From positions 115,702 to 179,701 of the forward strand of contig DF237082.1 of the NCBI GenBank assembly GCA_000708835.1: a stretch of DNA of 64,000 bases, given 5' to 3'. Below the pieces are notes generated by a model. It did no database searches and was not told the DNA's origin. It saw only the letters and a list, made by a program, of their open reading frames with translations. The position numbers were made by a program, and so were the translations under genes. This stretch comes from Klebsormidium nitens. Lineage: Eukaryota > Streptophyta > Klebsormidiophyceae > Klebsormidiales > Klebsormidiaceae. Below are positions 35,323-47,800 of the stretch, piece by piece (position 1 is the first letter of the stretch; every line of letters starts with the position of its first letter).

Positions 35323-38300
35323 GAAGTTGACGCTTAGTTCTTCTCGACTTTGTGCCTGAGATGATCGTGAGCTTCAAGATCTACGTCGATCTTGAGGCCG
35401 GAATGTCGAAGGGTCTACAGACTGTGCAAGGTGCGCAGCTCGCGAACCATCATTCGATCCAATTGGACCTTTCTAGTTCAGTACATATTTTTGTTGACTC
35501 GCGCTTGCCAGTCGCTGCCAACGGAGGCTGTTTATTCCAGGACAATAAAGTAGTTCTAGATAGAGTATAAAATCTGTAACTTACATAGTTGCACTAGCTG
35601 CTTTCTATATCAAGTTTCGCTTCACTATAGAGTCGCCCTTCCGAATCTGTGCAAAGCTCACTAGCTGGCTCCTTAATTTCGAAGTATGACGACGGTACCT
35701 TTAACAACCCGTCAGCTCAAAATGGTCGGCCCAGGTGTGGCCGCGAATTGCCGGGAAGCGGACTGCGTTAGTTGCAATTCAATTCTATATTGCATGCACG
35801 ACCTGGCAGAACTTCTTTGAGCAGATGTTCATAAGTGTCATACCTTTTAATGCATGCCTAGGCAAGCATGTATATATGTGATCAGACATGCGCATGCGGC
35901 TTGTGCGGCAGCCTGGATATTAGTGATCGAGCCTGGTCATTGCACGCAGTTGCACTTGCAGCCGCCCATTTGCCCGCGATCTCCTTTTGCCTACCCATTT
36001 GATACGCGTTTATTACAGTGACACGGCCGTTTTTAGAGTTTGCCGCGTGAGGCACTATAGTGTGCATAGATCCACTGTCTGCATGTATTGCAATAATCAT
36101 CTATGCCGCCCTCAGCTGTTTAATGACAGACGTTGACCGTTGCATGATGTTTGTTTGCCACGTCTAGACTCAAACGCAGCGATACATTGGCTTCACACCG
36201 AGTTGCTGATACAAATGTGCCCTGAAAGCCGCAAGATTGTCAATATCACATAAACAAGCAGACGCGCGGTATATAGCTCGCCCTTCTTCCAGATTCAATG
36301 AAAGTTCCGGAATCTACGCATGATCTAGAGTTCCATTGGTCCTTGCAGAAACATATATGAAAGCTTTTGCCGTCATAGTCCGTCAATAAGAACCTCCAGA
36401 TCAAGGGCATCTTATTATCATTTTCATGTTGCGGCAAACTGGAGCACGCTATCATGAACGAACGCGTAGTTCGAAAGCAATTTCGAGGGACCGGTCACAT
36501 ACTCCCCATCATCCGCGACTGAGTGAGTTTGATAATGTCAATGCTCTACTCTTTTGATGTCGAAAGGTTTCATCTTGATACTAGACCGAGGGTCTGGTTC
36601 GGGGTTTGAAGAAAGTTGTTGAAGAAAGTCAAAAAACGAGCACACCACCGCACCACTAAGCGGGTGGGTCGTGCCCAAAGTCTGATCCAGCCACAACGTC
36701 ATCAGACAGCTCACAAAACACTTGGCATGGCAGCAGTGCAAGTGCCAGTCACCCTGATTCAACGGCAGAAAAATCTTCCCTGGTCCAGCATTTACCAAGG
36801 AAGTGGGCGACTGCACTCTGAGAAACCGAGAAGAGCTTTAGATGTAACCTCCTGACAGTAGCAGCCACAAAAGGAAGAGAGTATACGACATGTTCACAAT
36901 ATCTGCTCCTGAAGTCAAAGTCAATGCTCAATATGACGGGGCGTCTAGAACAAACGCCAACTGCCCACGGACTGCCCACCTTTCAGACAATGTCACCAGC
37001 TCATAATCTAGTTTGCCACGAAAGGTTCACAAGACAGCCACTTCTACTCTCGTTGACTGGAAACAAGCTACACGTTTTAGCATCCCTAGCGCTTCAAGCT
37101 CAGCATTGAACTGTAAAATTTCTTATCAGGTCCTTGTTCGATCTCGATAAATTTGACAAAATATACTTCATGGAACTGCTAGCAATCCACGTCGAAAGTT
37201 CCAGATTAAGAAATACCATGAATGTGGCATGGTAGTAAGCAAGGCTGTGTTGATTATACGACTCTCGAAAAACATTGAAACCAGCAACAGCCTAGTACGT
37301 TTCAACCATGTCCCACGTAGTAAGAACTGGGCAATCTCGACATCAACTACTATCAATATTGTTGCACGAGACGTCCACTTAATTCAAGTGCGCGCGTAAT
37401 CAGCGCAGGGGTGCGGTGATCGCGCAGTGTCTATCAATGTGTTCATCAGCGCTCAATTGAAATCGAGTTACTATCGGGAACTATTAGCAAGCGCCACTTC
37501 GAATCTTGATGCATGAAGAGGGACGGCCTGATGAATCTCGATAAGACCATTTGACCTGCTTTAGTTCCTTCTTTTGTAAACTTGACGAGCCACGTCCACA
37601 AGGATGACAAGGAGCAGCTCTGGGCTCCAACCTTGATTACACTCACCTTGTGTCATGCATCTTGCAGTCTTGGCCACTTTTTGCCGAGTCACCATCCGAT
37701 GTCAGCATCCCGGTCAGCATTCCAAGGGGCCAGATCATGGTCACAGCCGGCGCCCAGCGGTGTGAAGAGAAGCAGTCGATCGTGATAAAGCGACAAAATG
37801 AAACTTGAGTTGGCTTAATCGCTTAAATATACTGTGAACAAAAGCGACTAGAACATTCCTTGTACCGTGCAGCCCGGCAGCACGGCAGTCGAAGGGCCAA
37901 GCTGGCTGCGCGGATGTGAATCTCAATACTTTGTAGCTTGCTGAGGACTCAGTAGCTAGAGATTTGCACAGAGTGTCACAGATGATTGCGCAGGGCAGAA
38001 ACCAGATGGAAATTCTTACCCTTTTGTCAAGTTCGGAGAAATCAAGATGCATAGAAGCTGGCGCGCGCGCACTGCTGCTGTACAGGCGACCAGCAGTGTG
38101 TCACACGAGATTCCCTGTCACCTGATGACCAGCTCGTATTCAGGTTCATCTTTGCACTGAGCTGAAGGTTTTCAAACCGCCCCGCTTGCAGAACCCAGAT
38201 CGCCTCGGATTGAAACAGGGTCGGTGTACGCTAGTCTGTCACTTCTGTCACTTGTCATGCTGTTATATGATATACCGCTATGATATGGCTCGTGAGTAGG

Positions 38301-39356
38301 CTCCCATCGGAGGCAGTAAGCCTGAGGCCATGTTTCCATGTTTCACAAATCAGGCGATGGACTATGCTCCCTCTTATATGCTCTTTCCAAAGGCCTCGCA
38401 AGGACGATCATTTACCGGTTGCATGTCGAACGGCGCTGCAAGGCGCGCCGCCAAGGTCACAACTGATCATATCTGTATCACATATCCATACCTGATACGT
38501 CTCTTTTTGAAGCTGGTTTCACCTCAGCTAGCTGGTGAATCGAGGTGGTGCCATAGCTGGTACGTACATCCCTGACCATTTATTCTCGCGGGTGACGCAT
38601 TGTTCCTCATGCTCATTGCTGCTGCCACGCTGCTTCGGACTCCGGAGCCTGAAGGCGCACCAGGATCATTGACTTCCTTGCTCAATCGTACCCTGGCTGC
38701 GCCTGGTGTCAACATAAACAGTTGACTTGCGCAAATGCGTAACCAACTACAGACGGTAGGTCCAAAGAGTTGACCCAGTGACGACGTTCGATTGGCTTCG
38801 ATATCTCATCGGACGGGCTAAATTTCTTCAAAATTTTTCTGGCATGATGTCAGCGCAACAGTCGGGGGAACCCCGAAGTAAATGCAGGCCGGATCGATCA
38901 TCGGATGGTTCGTAACCTCGCCTGATCAACGGTCGCTGGGTCGCTACCTCTCCGGATGATCCCTGGCGGCTTTTGGGAACTTGCGCCGCCATGCATTGAA
39001 TTGGTCCTTGAATTGTCACAGTCAGACTTTTCAGACGGAAGGAGGACTCGACTGGCCCAGGATAAAATGCAGAACATATAATACTGTAGTTGGGCGTTCT
39101 CAGATCTCCACCTAGCTTATAGCTCAACTCTTGCACCGCAGAACAGCAAACCGTTGCAAAAAACGCAACCCTGGGAAATCAAAGCTCGAAAAGCCAAGCT
39201 TGAGTGCAACACCCACCCTGACACACAGCACCAGACATTTTGTTTGAGAACGCCTTGTCCTCGGCAAACACACGCAAAAGGTCTCAATCAGCAACCCAGA
39301 GCACAATATTCATCTGGGCCGCGTTTCAGCTTCTGTGTGATTTCCAAAGGGTCATC
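35323..39356. other. Four-kilobase stretch without a supported gene
   Basis: Only short frames (under 105 codons) occur, with no splice-linked coding segments that I could join and no recognised transposon domain. The last ~200 bases should be the promoter and 5' untranslated region of the repeat-protein gene at 39357. I found no rRNA or tRNA. Confidence 0.5.
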
Positions 39357-39857
39357 ATGGCGACAGTTTCCGGGCAGCACTTTGAGGGCCATCGCTTCAG
39401 CAGAAAAAGCACGGCCAGCTCCAGCTATGACCATGGATACAATGGTTATGGGGCCCAGAATGGTGGAGCGCGGGGCAACGTGGGCCGGGTCTTCCAACAC
39501 TCCATAGACAACGCAGACGTGAAAATTGAGGGGACGGGGGGTCAGAACTACATCTTGCAAGGCTCAGTGAACAACTCTAAGATTCTGATCCAAGGGACGG
39601 GCGGCGACAACTACATTTTCCAGGGGTCTGTGACCAACTCCGTGATTAGGGTGGAAGGGTCGAGGGCCAACAATATCATCTTCCAAGCCTCTTTGACCGG
39701 CTCTGATGTCAGGATCTACGGCACTGGTGGCGATGTTGTGATCTTCCAGGGGACGTTGAGAGACTGCACGGTCAAAGACAGAGGGGAGTTGGTGGACAGC
39801 CGGTTTATGTTCTCCGGTTCTGTGGTGGATAGCGAGGTGGTCTACAGGGGGAGATAG
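39357..39857 (+). CDS. Intronless 166-aa protein built of ~21-residue repeats
   Basis: After a 45-residue Ser/Gly/Tyr-rich head (MATVSGQHFEG...YNGYGAQNGGARGN) come five imperfect repeats of about 21 residues. Examples are NYILQGSVNNSKILIQGTGG, NYIFQGSVTNSVIRVEGS and NIIFQASLTGSDVRIYGTGG. The pattern is aromatic/Ile-x-Gln-Gly-Ser-hydrophobic, then Ser-x-hydrophobic-x-hydrophobic, then Gly-Thr-Gly-Gly. Alternating hydrophobic residues and regular Asn/Gly turns suggest a small right-handed beta-helix or similar solenoid. No signal peptide or membrane segment is visible. I do not recognise a named family. The frame is open upstream to 39240, but the Met at 39357 follows GTCATC and starts the conserved-looking part. 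It is the only intronless gene in the window, which fits a retrocopy or a young gene. Confidence 0.7.
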   Translation: MATVSGQHFEGHRFSRKSTASSSYDHGYNGYGAQNGGARGNVGRVFQHSIDNADVKIEGTGGQNYILQGSVNNSKILIQGTGGDNYIFQGSVTNSVIRVEGSRANNIIFQASLTGSDVRIYGTGGDVVIFQGTLRDCTVKDRGELVDSRFMFSGSVVDSEVVYRGR

Positions 39858-41807
39858 AAGCGCCACTGGTATAAGCTGCAAGGACTCTAGGTAAGCAGAT
39901 CTTGAGCTTATGGCACAACTGTTTGGCTTCAGAAGCGCTTGTTGGAGAGTACAACCTTTTATGGCTATTGCATGACAGCTGTACAGGGTCTTTTGGCAGT
40001 GCACTCTCGCACTGCACACTTTTAGTCACTGAAGAGGCTGTCACCTGCATGTCACCTCTGATACTATGATTGGGTGCTGACTTTACCCAGATCTGTGTAT
40101 TTTATGGACCATAGCTCTTGCCAGTGTTATACTTTTCGGAGTAGCTTGAGAAAGCTACCACTCTGCAGATTCAATTCCATCGGTCTGCATCTCTGCAATA
40201 CAGAGTAGACCTAAGGTGCGTGTAACACCTTCCTGAACAGCACTTTTGAGGGTTTTCTGGGGGTAGGAAAGGGAAACTGTCTGGGGTCAAGCGGTCACTT
40301 TGGGGCCAAAAGACCCCAATGAACGATTCTCTGCAGCAGAAAGTCAGACCTACAATAATAATGGTCGCATGTTCAAGGTGACTCTGGCCCTCATGTGCGC
40401 AGTCCTTTTTGCGAGCTGCTATCTGACAGTGGTTACCGCTGTGTTCTGTGCAGGACAGCATGTACATACCCACCGAGAACTTGGCCCGATACCTGAGCAC
40501 GCAAGTTCTTTCCAGAGAGGAGCGCGAGAAGATGAAAGCTCCATGATGAGAAGCTTAGCTTGGATCAGCATGTTGTGAACCAAGGACTGCTTCGTCTCTC
40601 TGCTTGTCCGACACCCTTTGTTGACGCTTACTTGGGCAAGAAATCAAGCTACCAGCTGTATTGACAGCTGTTGACCAGTCTGGAGATGAGTACGTAGATG
40701 TATCAAGGGTGGCTAGCATAATCAAATAAGCAGCAAAATGCAAACAGAGATTCCTGGAAACACACTGAGTCAGATAAAGTCGAAGGTAAAGAAGTCATGT
40801 ATATCGGCATAACATGACGGTCCATTGCTGCTACATTGATCAGGTTACTCAGGATACGAGCACGCCGCCGCGCTTGCAAGCAAGCAGCTATGGCTGTTGG
40901 GTGCGGCTGGTCATTCTTAGGGACCAAGAGGCATCGGATAGACCTAAGTAAACACATCATTGTTCACACCTGTTAAAACAGTATCAAATCGTTGAATCAC
41001 TTCCATCAATCGGCCGTCAGACAGAGTCGCGATGGTATGCACCAATCATCTGTGCGTGCGGCACTATAGACGATCATGAAAGGCCTTAGTTGACGGAAGC
41101 TACTTGATCATGGAACTACTGGCAAGCTGGATATCATGGGGGCATCACTGCCGCCGCAGCAAAAACCTCCATGTTTGTATCAAAACTTTCAAGGGATTCA
41201 TGCTAGCATGATGCATGAGCATTCTGGCCCGCTGCAAATCAACAATGCCCGGCAGCTCGCGGTGCAATCGCGATCGGAAGAGTGCACGAAGTGCCATATC
41301 ATATGGCTCTAAATCGACGAAGGAATACTTCATCACATGCGGGGTCCTAGCCGAGCATCTGCCAAAAGCAACCTAGACATCCCGTGCTTTCACGAAAGTT
41401 AGGGTGGCACTCAAGCTCCCACCGGCGGTGGCGGGCAGTGGCGGAGAGGCGCACTAGATCTGAGGTCCCTAGCGGTGAGCGAGCCTGGCAGATTGATCCG
41501 CACGATACTGACGATGCAACGCCCTATAAGTATGTTCCAACAAATGCCGGGTAACTGTCATGCATGCCAAGTACGTTGGAAGGAGACGAAACGGCTTTGG
41601 GCGTTTATGCCCTTCTTCTACCATATGGGGCGCGTTTGAACGCCGGAATGCAAGAAGAGCGCTTATTCGTTGGATCTCCTTGAGAGAAGTGATGATGCGA
41701 AGTCCTTGTACAGAAGTCGGCATGCTGTTTTGTTCTATACTGATGATGAGGATTCCATAAGCACTGTATCTGTGCGCGGGGCGAACCGTGTGCAGCTTCG
41801 GTGCACT
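39858..41807. other. Region between the repeat-protein gene and the DC2 3' end
   Basis: This holds the 3' flanks of two convergent genes. A good donor (TAG|GTAAGC at 39891) just after the repeat-protein stop could mark an intron in its 3' untranslated region. Otherwise only the weak exon candidate at 40454 is seen. Confidence 0.45.
40454..40546 (+). CDS. Possible isolated terminal exon
   Basis: After a CTGTGCAG acceptor the frame reads DSMYIPTENLARYLSTQVLS followed by REEREKMKAP and a stop. The charged, helical look is protein-like, but I cannot connect it to any upstream coding exon; the repeat-protein frame at 39357 has already stopped. It may be a pseudo-exon or part of an unrecognised gene. 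Confidence 0.2.
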   Translation, partial: DSMYIPTENLARYLSTQVLSREEREKMKAP

Positions 41808-44800
41808 TCACTTCGGCTTCTGCATCCGCCTTCCCATCCTTGATCGTCCGCTCGCTTCCCGCTTCCGTATCTGCATGAGCAAGAAGCATTATGAAGTCCG
41901 GCGCCAGCGAAAAGCAAGGTGAGACGAACTTCAGGACTGGAAGGACGCGTAAGTCAAATCGGACGTCGGCAAAGATCCAAGACCTCCCGCAAGTCCGCAA
42001 ATGCCATTAATCGCCGACACTCGAAGTGTCCGAAGTGTTGAGACGGGGAGCTGCTCGATCTATAGCCTTCAAGCGGCCTTGCTGCCTTCGTGTCGCCATG
42101 CAAGCATGCATACCACAGCTCAAGAATAGAGACATAGAGACATAGTCCAACCGGAGTCCCTCCTTCACAAAGGGGGCAGCCTGCAGACATCCAAGCTGCT
42201 TCTCGCATGAAATCGCCAAGCACTTAACAATACCCGAAGACAGACCCAATTTCGGGGGGTATGATTGAACCCGTGATCCCACCCCCCTCACCCGCGTAAT
42301 CGTCCGGTCCTCCAGCTCCTCCCGAGTCATCGGCCGGTCGTCCACCTCCTCATCGCTGTCGTCATCGCTGGCGTAATCGTCGCCCGTCGAGGGGGGTTCG
42401 ATTCCCACGTGGACGGACCCCGGGGGAGCGAGGGGCCCCGCCACCAGCAGCATTCCGCTCGGCCGCAGCGGATCGCCGCGCGGAACGGCGGAAAGGCCGT
42501 CGTCCAAGTCCTTACCGCGCTGCCGGGCCTACGAAAAGAGCGACTTGTCTTAAGCAAAAGTTGCGCAGAGTCTGCTTTCGCGGCCTCAATAGAATCAAGC
42601 CTCTTTCGCCGCCCCTCTACTGAGGATTCAACCCACCTGAAGCCCCGATGATTGAGCGTCGTCAAAATCAAACGCTCCCTTTCGGACAACACAAGGTCCG
42701 TTTGAGCAACAAAACGGAAGCAAGCTTTGAGCGGAAGAGGCTTCGGATCAGGCCGAGCCTTCGGTAAGAGGATGATGCAACAGCGCGGAAAACAAAGACC
42801 AGGTCCTTCCGGTGTCCATTCTATTTACAAGGGAACGGAGCATCAGCGGAACGCGGACATCCCGCTATTGGAATACCTCTTGAGATCGTCATTTTCGCGG
42901 ATTGCTGAGAGAGTTGACGAACAACTACTCTTCCATCTGCTGACAAGGGAAGGCCCTTCACATCAGCCCGGGTATCCCCAAGATGTCCGTCAATCTCACC
43001 ATGTGAATTGCGTACATCTGAAGAATCTCGTTGGTGCGCTGTTCGATGATCCCCAGGTACAGCATCAGGTTGCTCTCCGTCACGCCGCCGTCGCCCAGCA
43101 TCTCGCGCACCGCGGCCGTGTTGCAACCTGCGGGTTAAGGGTTTAAGGAAGGGTTAGCGGTGCAATTGCAGCGAATCAGGAGATTTCTGAGCATGTCTGC
43201 CGGCGGGGTTGCCAGAAGGTTTTAGAAAGGGTGAGCTTCATTAGAGCGGGATTGTGCGCAGCATCTCGCGCACCGCGGCCGTGTTGCAACCTGCGGGTTA
43301 AGGGTTTAAGGAAGGGTTAGCGGTGCAACTGCAGCGGATCAAGAGATTTCAGAGCATGTCTGCCGGCGGGGTTGCCAGAAGGTTTTAGAAGGGCGAGCTT
43401 CATTAGAGCGGGATTGTGCCCAGCATCTCGCGCACCGCGGCCGTGTTGCAGCCTGCGGGGTTCACGGGTTTACGGAGGGTTAATATGGGTTCACAAAGAA
43501 CTCATAGAGGTTAGAAACGAAGGTTTGCAGAGCACTTCCTTAGCATCTCGTGCGCCGCGACCGTGCCGCAGCCTACGGCCAAGGCGGGGCTTGGCAGCGA
43601 AGGGGTGGTCGTGTGGATGTTTACTTCAAGGGGTTCGGGACGCGGAGGCCTCGGAGCTTCAGAAGGGAAGCAACAGCGTCTCGCGCCCGATTCTTGTTGC
43701 ATGTCGGTTGGAAAGTCTGCAAGTTGAAAAAAAGGTGGAACGGGCCAGAAAGATAAAACAAGTTCAAGCGGATCAGCGGTAGCAAGTTAGCCTGGACAAA
43801 CAAGGGGTTTGCAAACGTCCTGATTCCCCGCGAGCTCACCGATTTTGTTGAAGGTGCTGGTGACCACCTGCTTGATGTGCGCGATCGCCTTCATCGGCTT
43901 CGTTTACAACAGCGGTTGATATATACTCCCAAAGAAATAGGGTTTGACTTAAGGCTCACCGACCTCAAACACGCTACTAGCAATTTGCTTTACTTGAATC
44001 TACCTTCGAATGTGTTAACACACATTAACGCAACCAATTGTTTTGCTTTCTCACCGATCTTGTTGAATGTGCTGGTGACGACCTGCTTGATGTGCGCGAT
44101 CGCCTTCATCGTCTTCTAACAGCTTCCGTCACTGTTTAGTCATCCGACAAAACAAGCTCGACTCGAAGAGAACGATGGATCTCAGAAACTTACCAATCTT
44201 GTTGAAGGTGCTGGTGACGACCTGCTTGATGTGCGCGATCGCCTTCATCGTCTTCTGGAAGCGTACCTCATACTGCGCCTCCCGCTCCTCCGTCCTGTTC
44301 AGCCGCTCCTCCAGCTCCAACAGAATCTTCTTGCGCGCGCTGTCGTGGCTCGCGCCCTGGCCCTTGTACTTCTCGATCTCCAGACGGGTGTCGGCAAGTT
44401 GCTCCTCGAGTTTCTCCAGCTCCTGTGATGAGACATTTGATAAGAATATTGAGAACTTTTGATTTTTGAAGATCTCAGACTGAACAAATTGCGCCAATGT
44501 CGTGGCTCGGCACCGCTCCGGTTGACACGTGTCGATCTCCAGGAGGGTGTCTGCAAGCTGCTTCTCGAGTTTCTCCAACTCCTGAGTGCATGCAGATTCG
44601 AGTTTTGATACTGAGGTTCACACTAAGTAAAGTCACGCTGTTGACACTGAAGGCCAAAGTTGCGCCCTTTACCCCTTGTACTTTTTGGATCACAGCCGGG
44701 TGTCTAGGAGCTCCACAATTAGTTCCTCCAACCCTGGGTTGGATCAATTGAAGATTCTGAGCTTCGAGACTTACACCTCGTCGTAAGTCGGCTCTTAAAG

Positions 44801-47800
44801 CCTGTTCCTATGAATCTGAATCCTCTAAGCGTGTAGCCGCAGAATGCTCCCCCAGGAAACGGAAAGCAGGCTGAAAATAAGAGCAAGGAAAAAGTAATCT
44901 GCTCGTTCTACGTTCCTGACTGCGTCGGCTCATTCAATCCTTTCTGATAAACCATCGTTGTCCTTTGTGCTGACGACCATTTCAAGACGACTCGTGACCT
45001 TCATATACTGGATGACGAAAGGAAGCGACTCTTTCCGAATGAACGGTGGGATTTGATGGAGAACAAAAGGAACCCTCGCTTTCGATTGCCTCATCTGCTT
45101 CAACTTTTACTTGCATTTGAAAGCTATCAAACTAGTTCTACGTAATTTGCAGTGTTGCGTGGGCTTGGACGAGCCAACGAGTAGAAGAAAGGGACCAGAA
45201 GAAAATGCAGGAAAGAGAAGATCCAAAAGAAACAAACTCGCTCTAGTTGCCCCACCTGATTCAGCTCGTTCACGTAGTTGAAGAGCGAGAAGTTTTTGTC
45301 CTCCGCGCTGATGAACATGGTCACCAGCTCGTCGATGTCCTGGATCCCCGTCGCCTGGTGAATCTTCTCAAACGCCTCCTCGTAACTCTGCACCTGGTGC
45401 GTTGGCCCGCTGCCCGACCGCCCGTTCACCGACTTCCATGCGCCTGCGAATCCCAAATTCTCAGTTTAAATTCCGTATATATTGAGAATATTCAGAGAAA
45501 AAAGTCGCCTAGTGAATTTTCTCAAATGCCTCCTCGTAACTTTGCACTTGGTGCGTCGGCCCGCTGCCCGACCGCCCGTTCACCGACTTCCACGCACCTG
45601 CGAATGTTAAATTTCAGGTTAAATTTCTGCAGAGGTTTGAATGAAAGGTCGCCAGGGATTACGGCTCCTCGTATCGCAAAATTTGATGCGTCGGCACACT
45701 GCCCCACCACCCTGTCATCGACTTCCACGCGTCTGCAAGTTTCGGATTTTTCAGGTCATTTTCTCCAGAGATGAAATTTTAGTTAGATTTCGCCAGGATT
45801 TTGAGATCTTAAGATCGACTCTTCGTAGCTCTGCACCTGGTGCGTCGGCCCATTGCCCGACCGCCCCTTCACCGACTTCCACGCGCCTGCGAGAATCAGT
45901 TTGAGTATTTCGCACACAATTGAAGTTTTGTAATCAGAAGTGCCTAGGGTTTTGAGATTCTTAGAAGACTCCTCGTAACTTTGCACCTGGTGCGTCGGTC
46001 CGCTGCCCGACCGCCCATTCACCGACTTCCAGGCGCCTGCAAATCCCGTTATTTCCGAATAGATTCACGTAATCAGATCCTGAAAGTCGCCAGAATTTTG
46101 AGATTTCTAAGATGCGTCCTCGTAGCACAGCACTTGGTGCGCCGGGCCGCTGCCCGACCGCCCGTTCATCGACTCAGGTCTTTCAAGCTCAGAACTTTAA
46201 TCATGAAAGTGCTGCAGATCAGTTTCCAAGGCGGAATTCGGGTTCTCAGTTACTAATCTTGGTCTTACACTATCTTATTGGCTATTCTTGCACCTCTGCC
46301 GGTGCCAGCTTTTTATGCTTATTCAATCTATGAAAAAATGCCTCCATAGCGTTCCAGAACGGTCCAAAGCAAGCAACAAATTATACACACCTCCCCTTCT
46401 ACGCACAAACGTTCAGGCTGATCACGAAATAACAACGACGATCGCACGCTTCCACGATCTCTCCGCAAACCACAAGAACAAAGGCAAAATGGGGAAGTGA
46501 AATTAAAGATGATTGGAACAAAGAGCTTTTTGGCCTTACTGCCGCTCCGTTCCCTCCCACCGCCGCCGGCCCCCCTGCTCGCGCCCACATCGCCTCTGTC
46601 GGTGGGTGCGCCCGGTTGCGCGTCTGCGCGGCTCATCTTCAGAAAGTCGCGCATACGGTGCTGGGAGTCAATGAGCTTCCTGCGAAAACGTTGGTGGATC
46701 TTACGTCAGCACGAGCTGACTACCTTTCTGTGAATACAGGGGCTCGTATTCTTCAGAAAGTTGCGCATCCGATGCTGAGAGTCGATGAGCTTTCTGCTGT
46801 CGGAAAGGGCAGGGTCAGCGGTTGATCTGGTTTCAGTGTCTATCTAGTGAAAGCCTTGACTTCAAGTGCTCCATCTGCTGCATCTCGCGCATCAGTGCCT
46901 TGAACGCCGCCTGCCCAAACAGAGTATTTTGGGCTAGGGACAGAACCCTTAGCATATAAAACATCGCAAATCCTGAGTTCAAACGAGCCCTTTTCATTTC
47001 CGCGTACAAGTGTATCATGGGATCGAGAGCCCAAAAACCGTTGGGCGAAGTAACCTCTCACTGCACCTCGCGCATCTCCGCCTCATATTCCGCCTGCGCC
47101 TCGTCACTTGACGAGAACCAGTTTCGAAAACTCGAAATTGACGGAAATCCGCACACCAACATTCTCAAAGCCAGATCCCCCAGACCCAGATGTCTCAAGT
47201 ACAGATTCCTCAAACCCAAAACTCCTCCCTGCATCTCGCGCATCTCCGCCTCTCATTCATGACGTCGAAAGATCAAAACCAAGTTTCACGGTTCCATCCA
47301 AACCCTTGAACCCGTTCGAAATTTCGTGTAAAAAGTAACCCCCTCACTGCATCTTGGGCGTCTCCTCCTCTTACTCAACAACATTGCAGGGCTCACATTG
47401 AATCCTCAAAGCAGACCGAAACACGCTCCAGAGAGGTAATTTCTCACTGCATTTCGCGCATCTATTGGAGGCGGCCTGCCCTCTCCGCGTTTTACGTTCT
47501 ATGGTCCAAGCACACATTCAAGATTCCTATCAAACCCCAAACCACTCTGTAACTCCTAGGACAGACCCTCAAAACCCAAAAATCTCGTCACTTTCAAAGG
47601 GATCCCTCACTGCATTTCGCGCATCTCCGCCTCGAACGCCGCCTGCTCCTTGTCCGCCTGTGCCTTGAGCGCGGCCATCTCGTTCTGCGCCTGGTCGCGC
47701 GCCTCATACGCTATATTGCTGATCTCGATCACGTTCGCCATTTCGCGCTTCTTATCGTGCAGCTCCTTCTCCATCTTCTTGTATAGCGTATCGAACACCA

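Noticed and set aside
42727-43146. 139-codon plus-strand frame
   Set aside because: It is antisense to DC2 exon 9 and its flanking introns, and its composition mirrors the coding strand.
46848-46915. Segment reading AAFKALMREMQQMEHLK as an extra DC2 exon
   Set aside because: It enters in the wrong phase after exon 5, lacks a donor and is a decayed copy of the exon-5 end; exon 5 joins exon 6 directly in phase.
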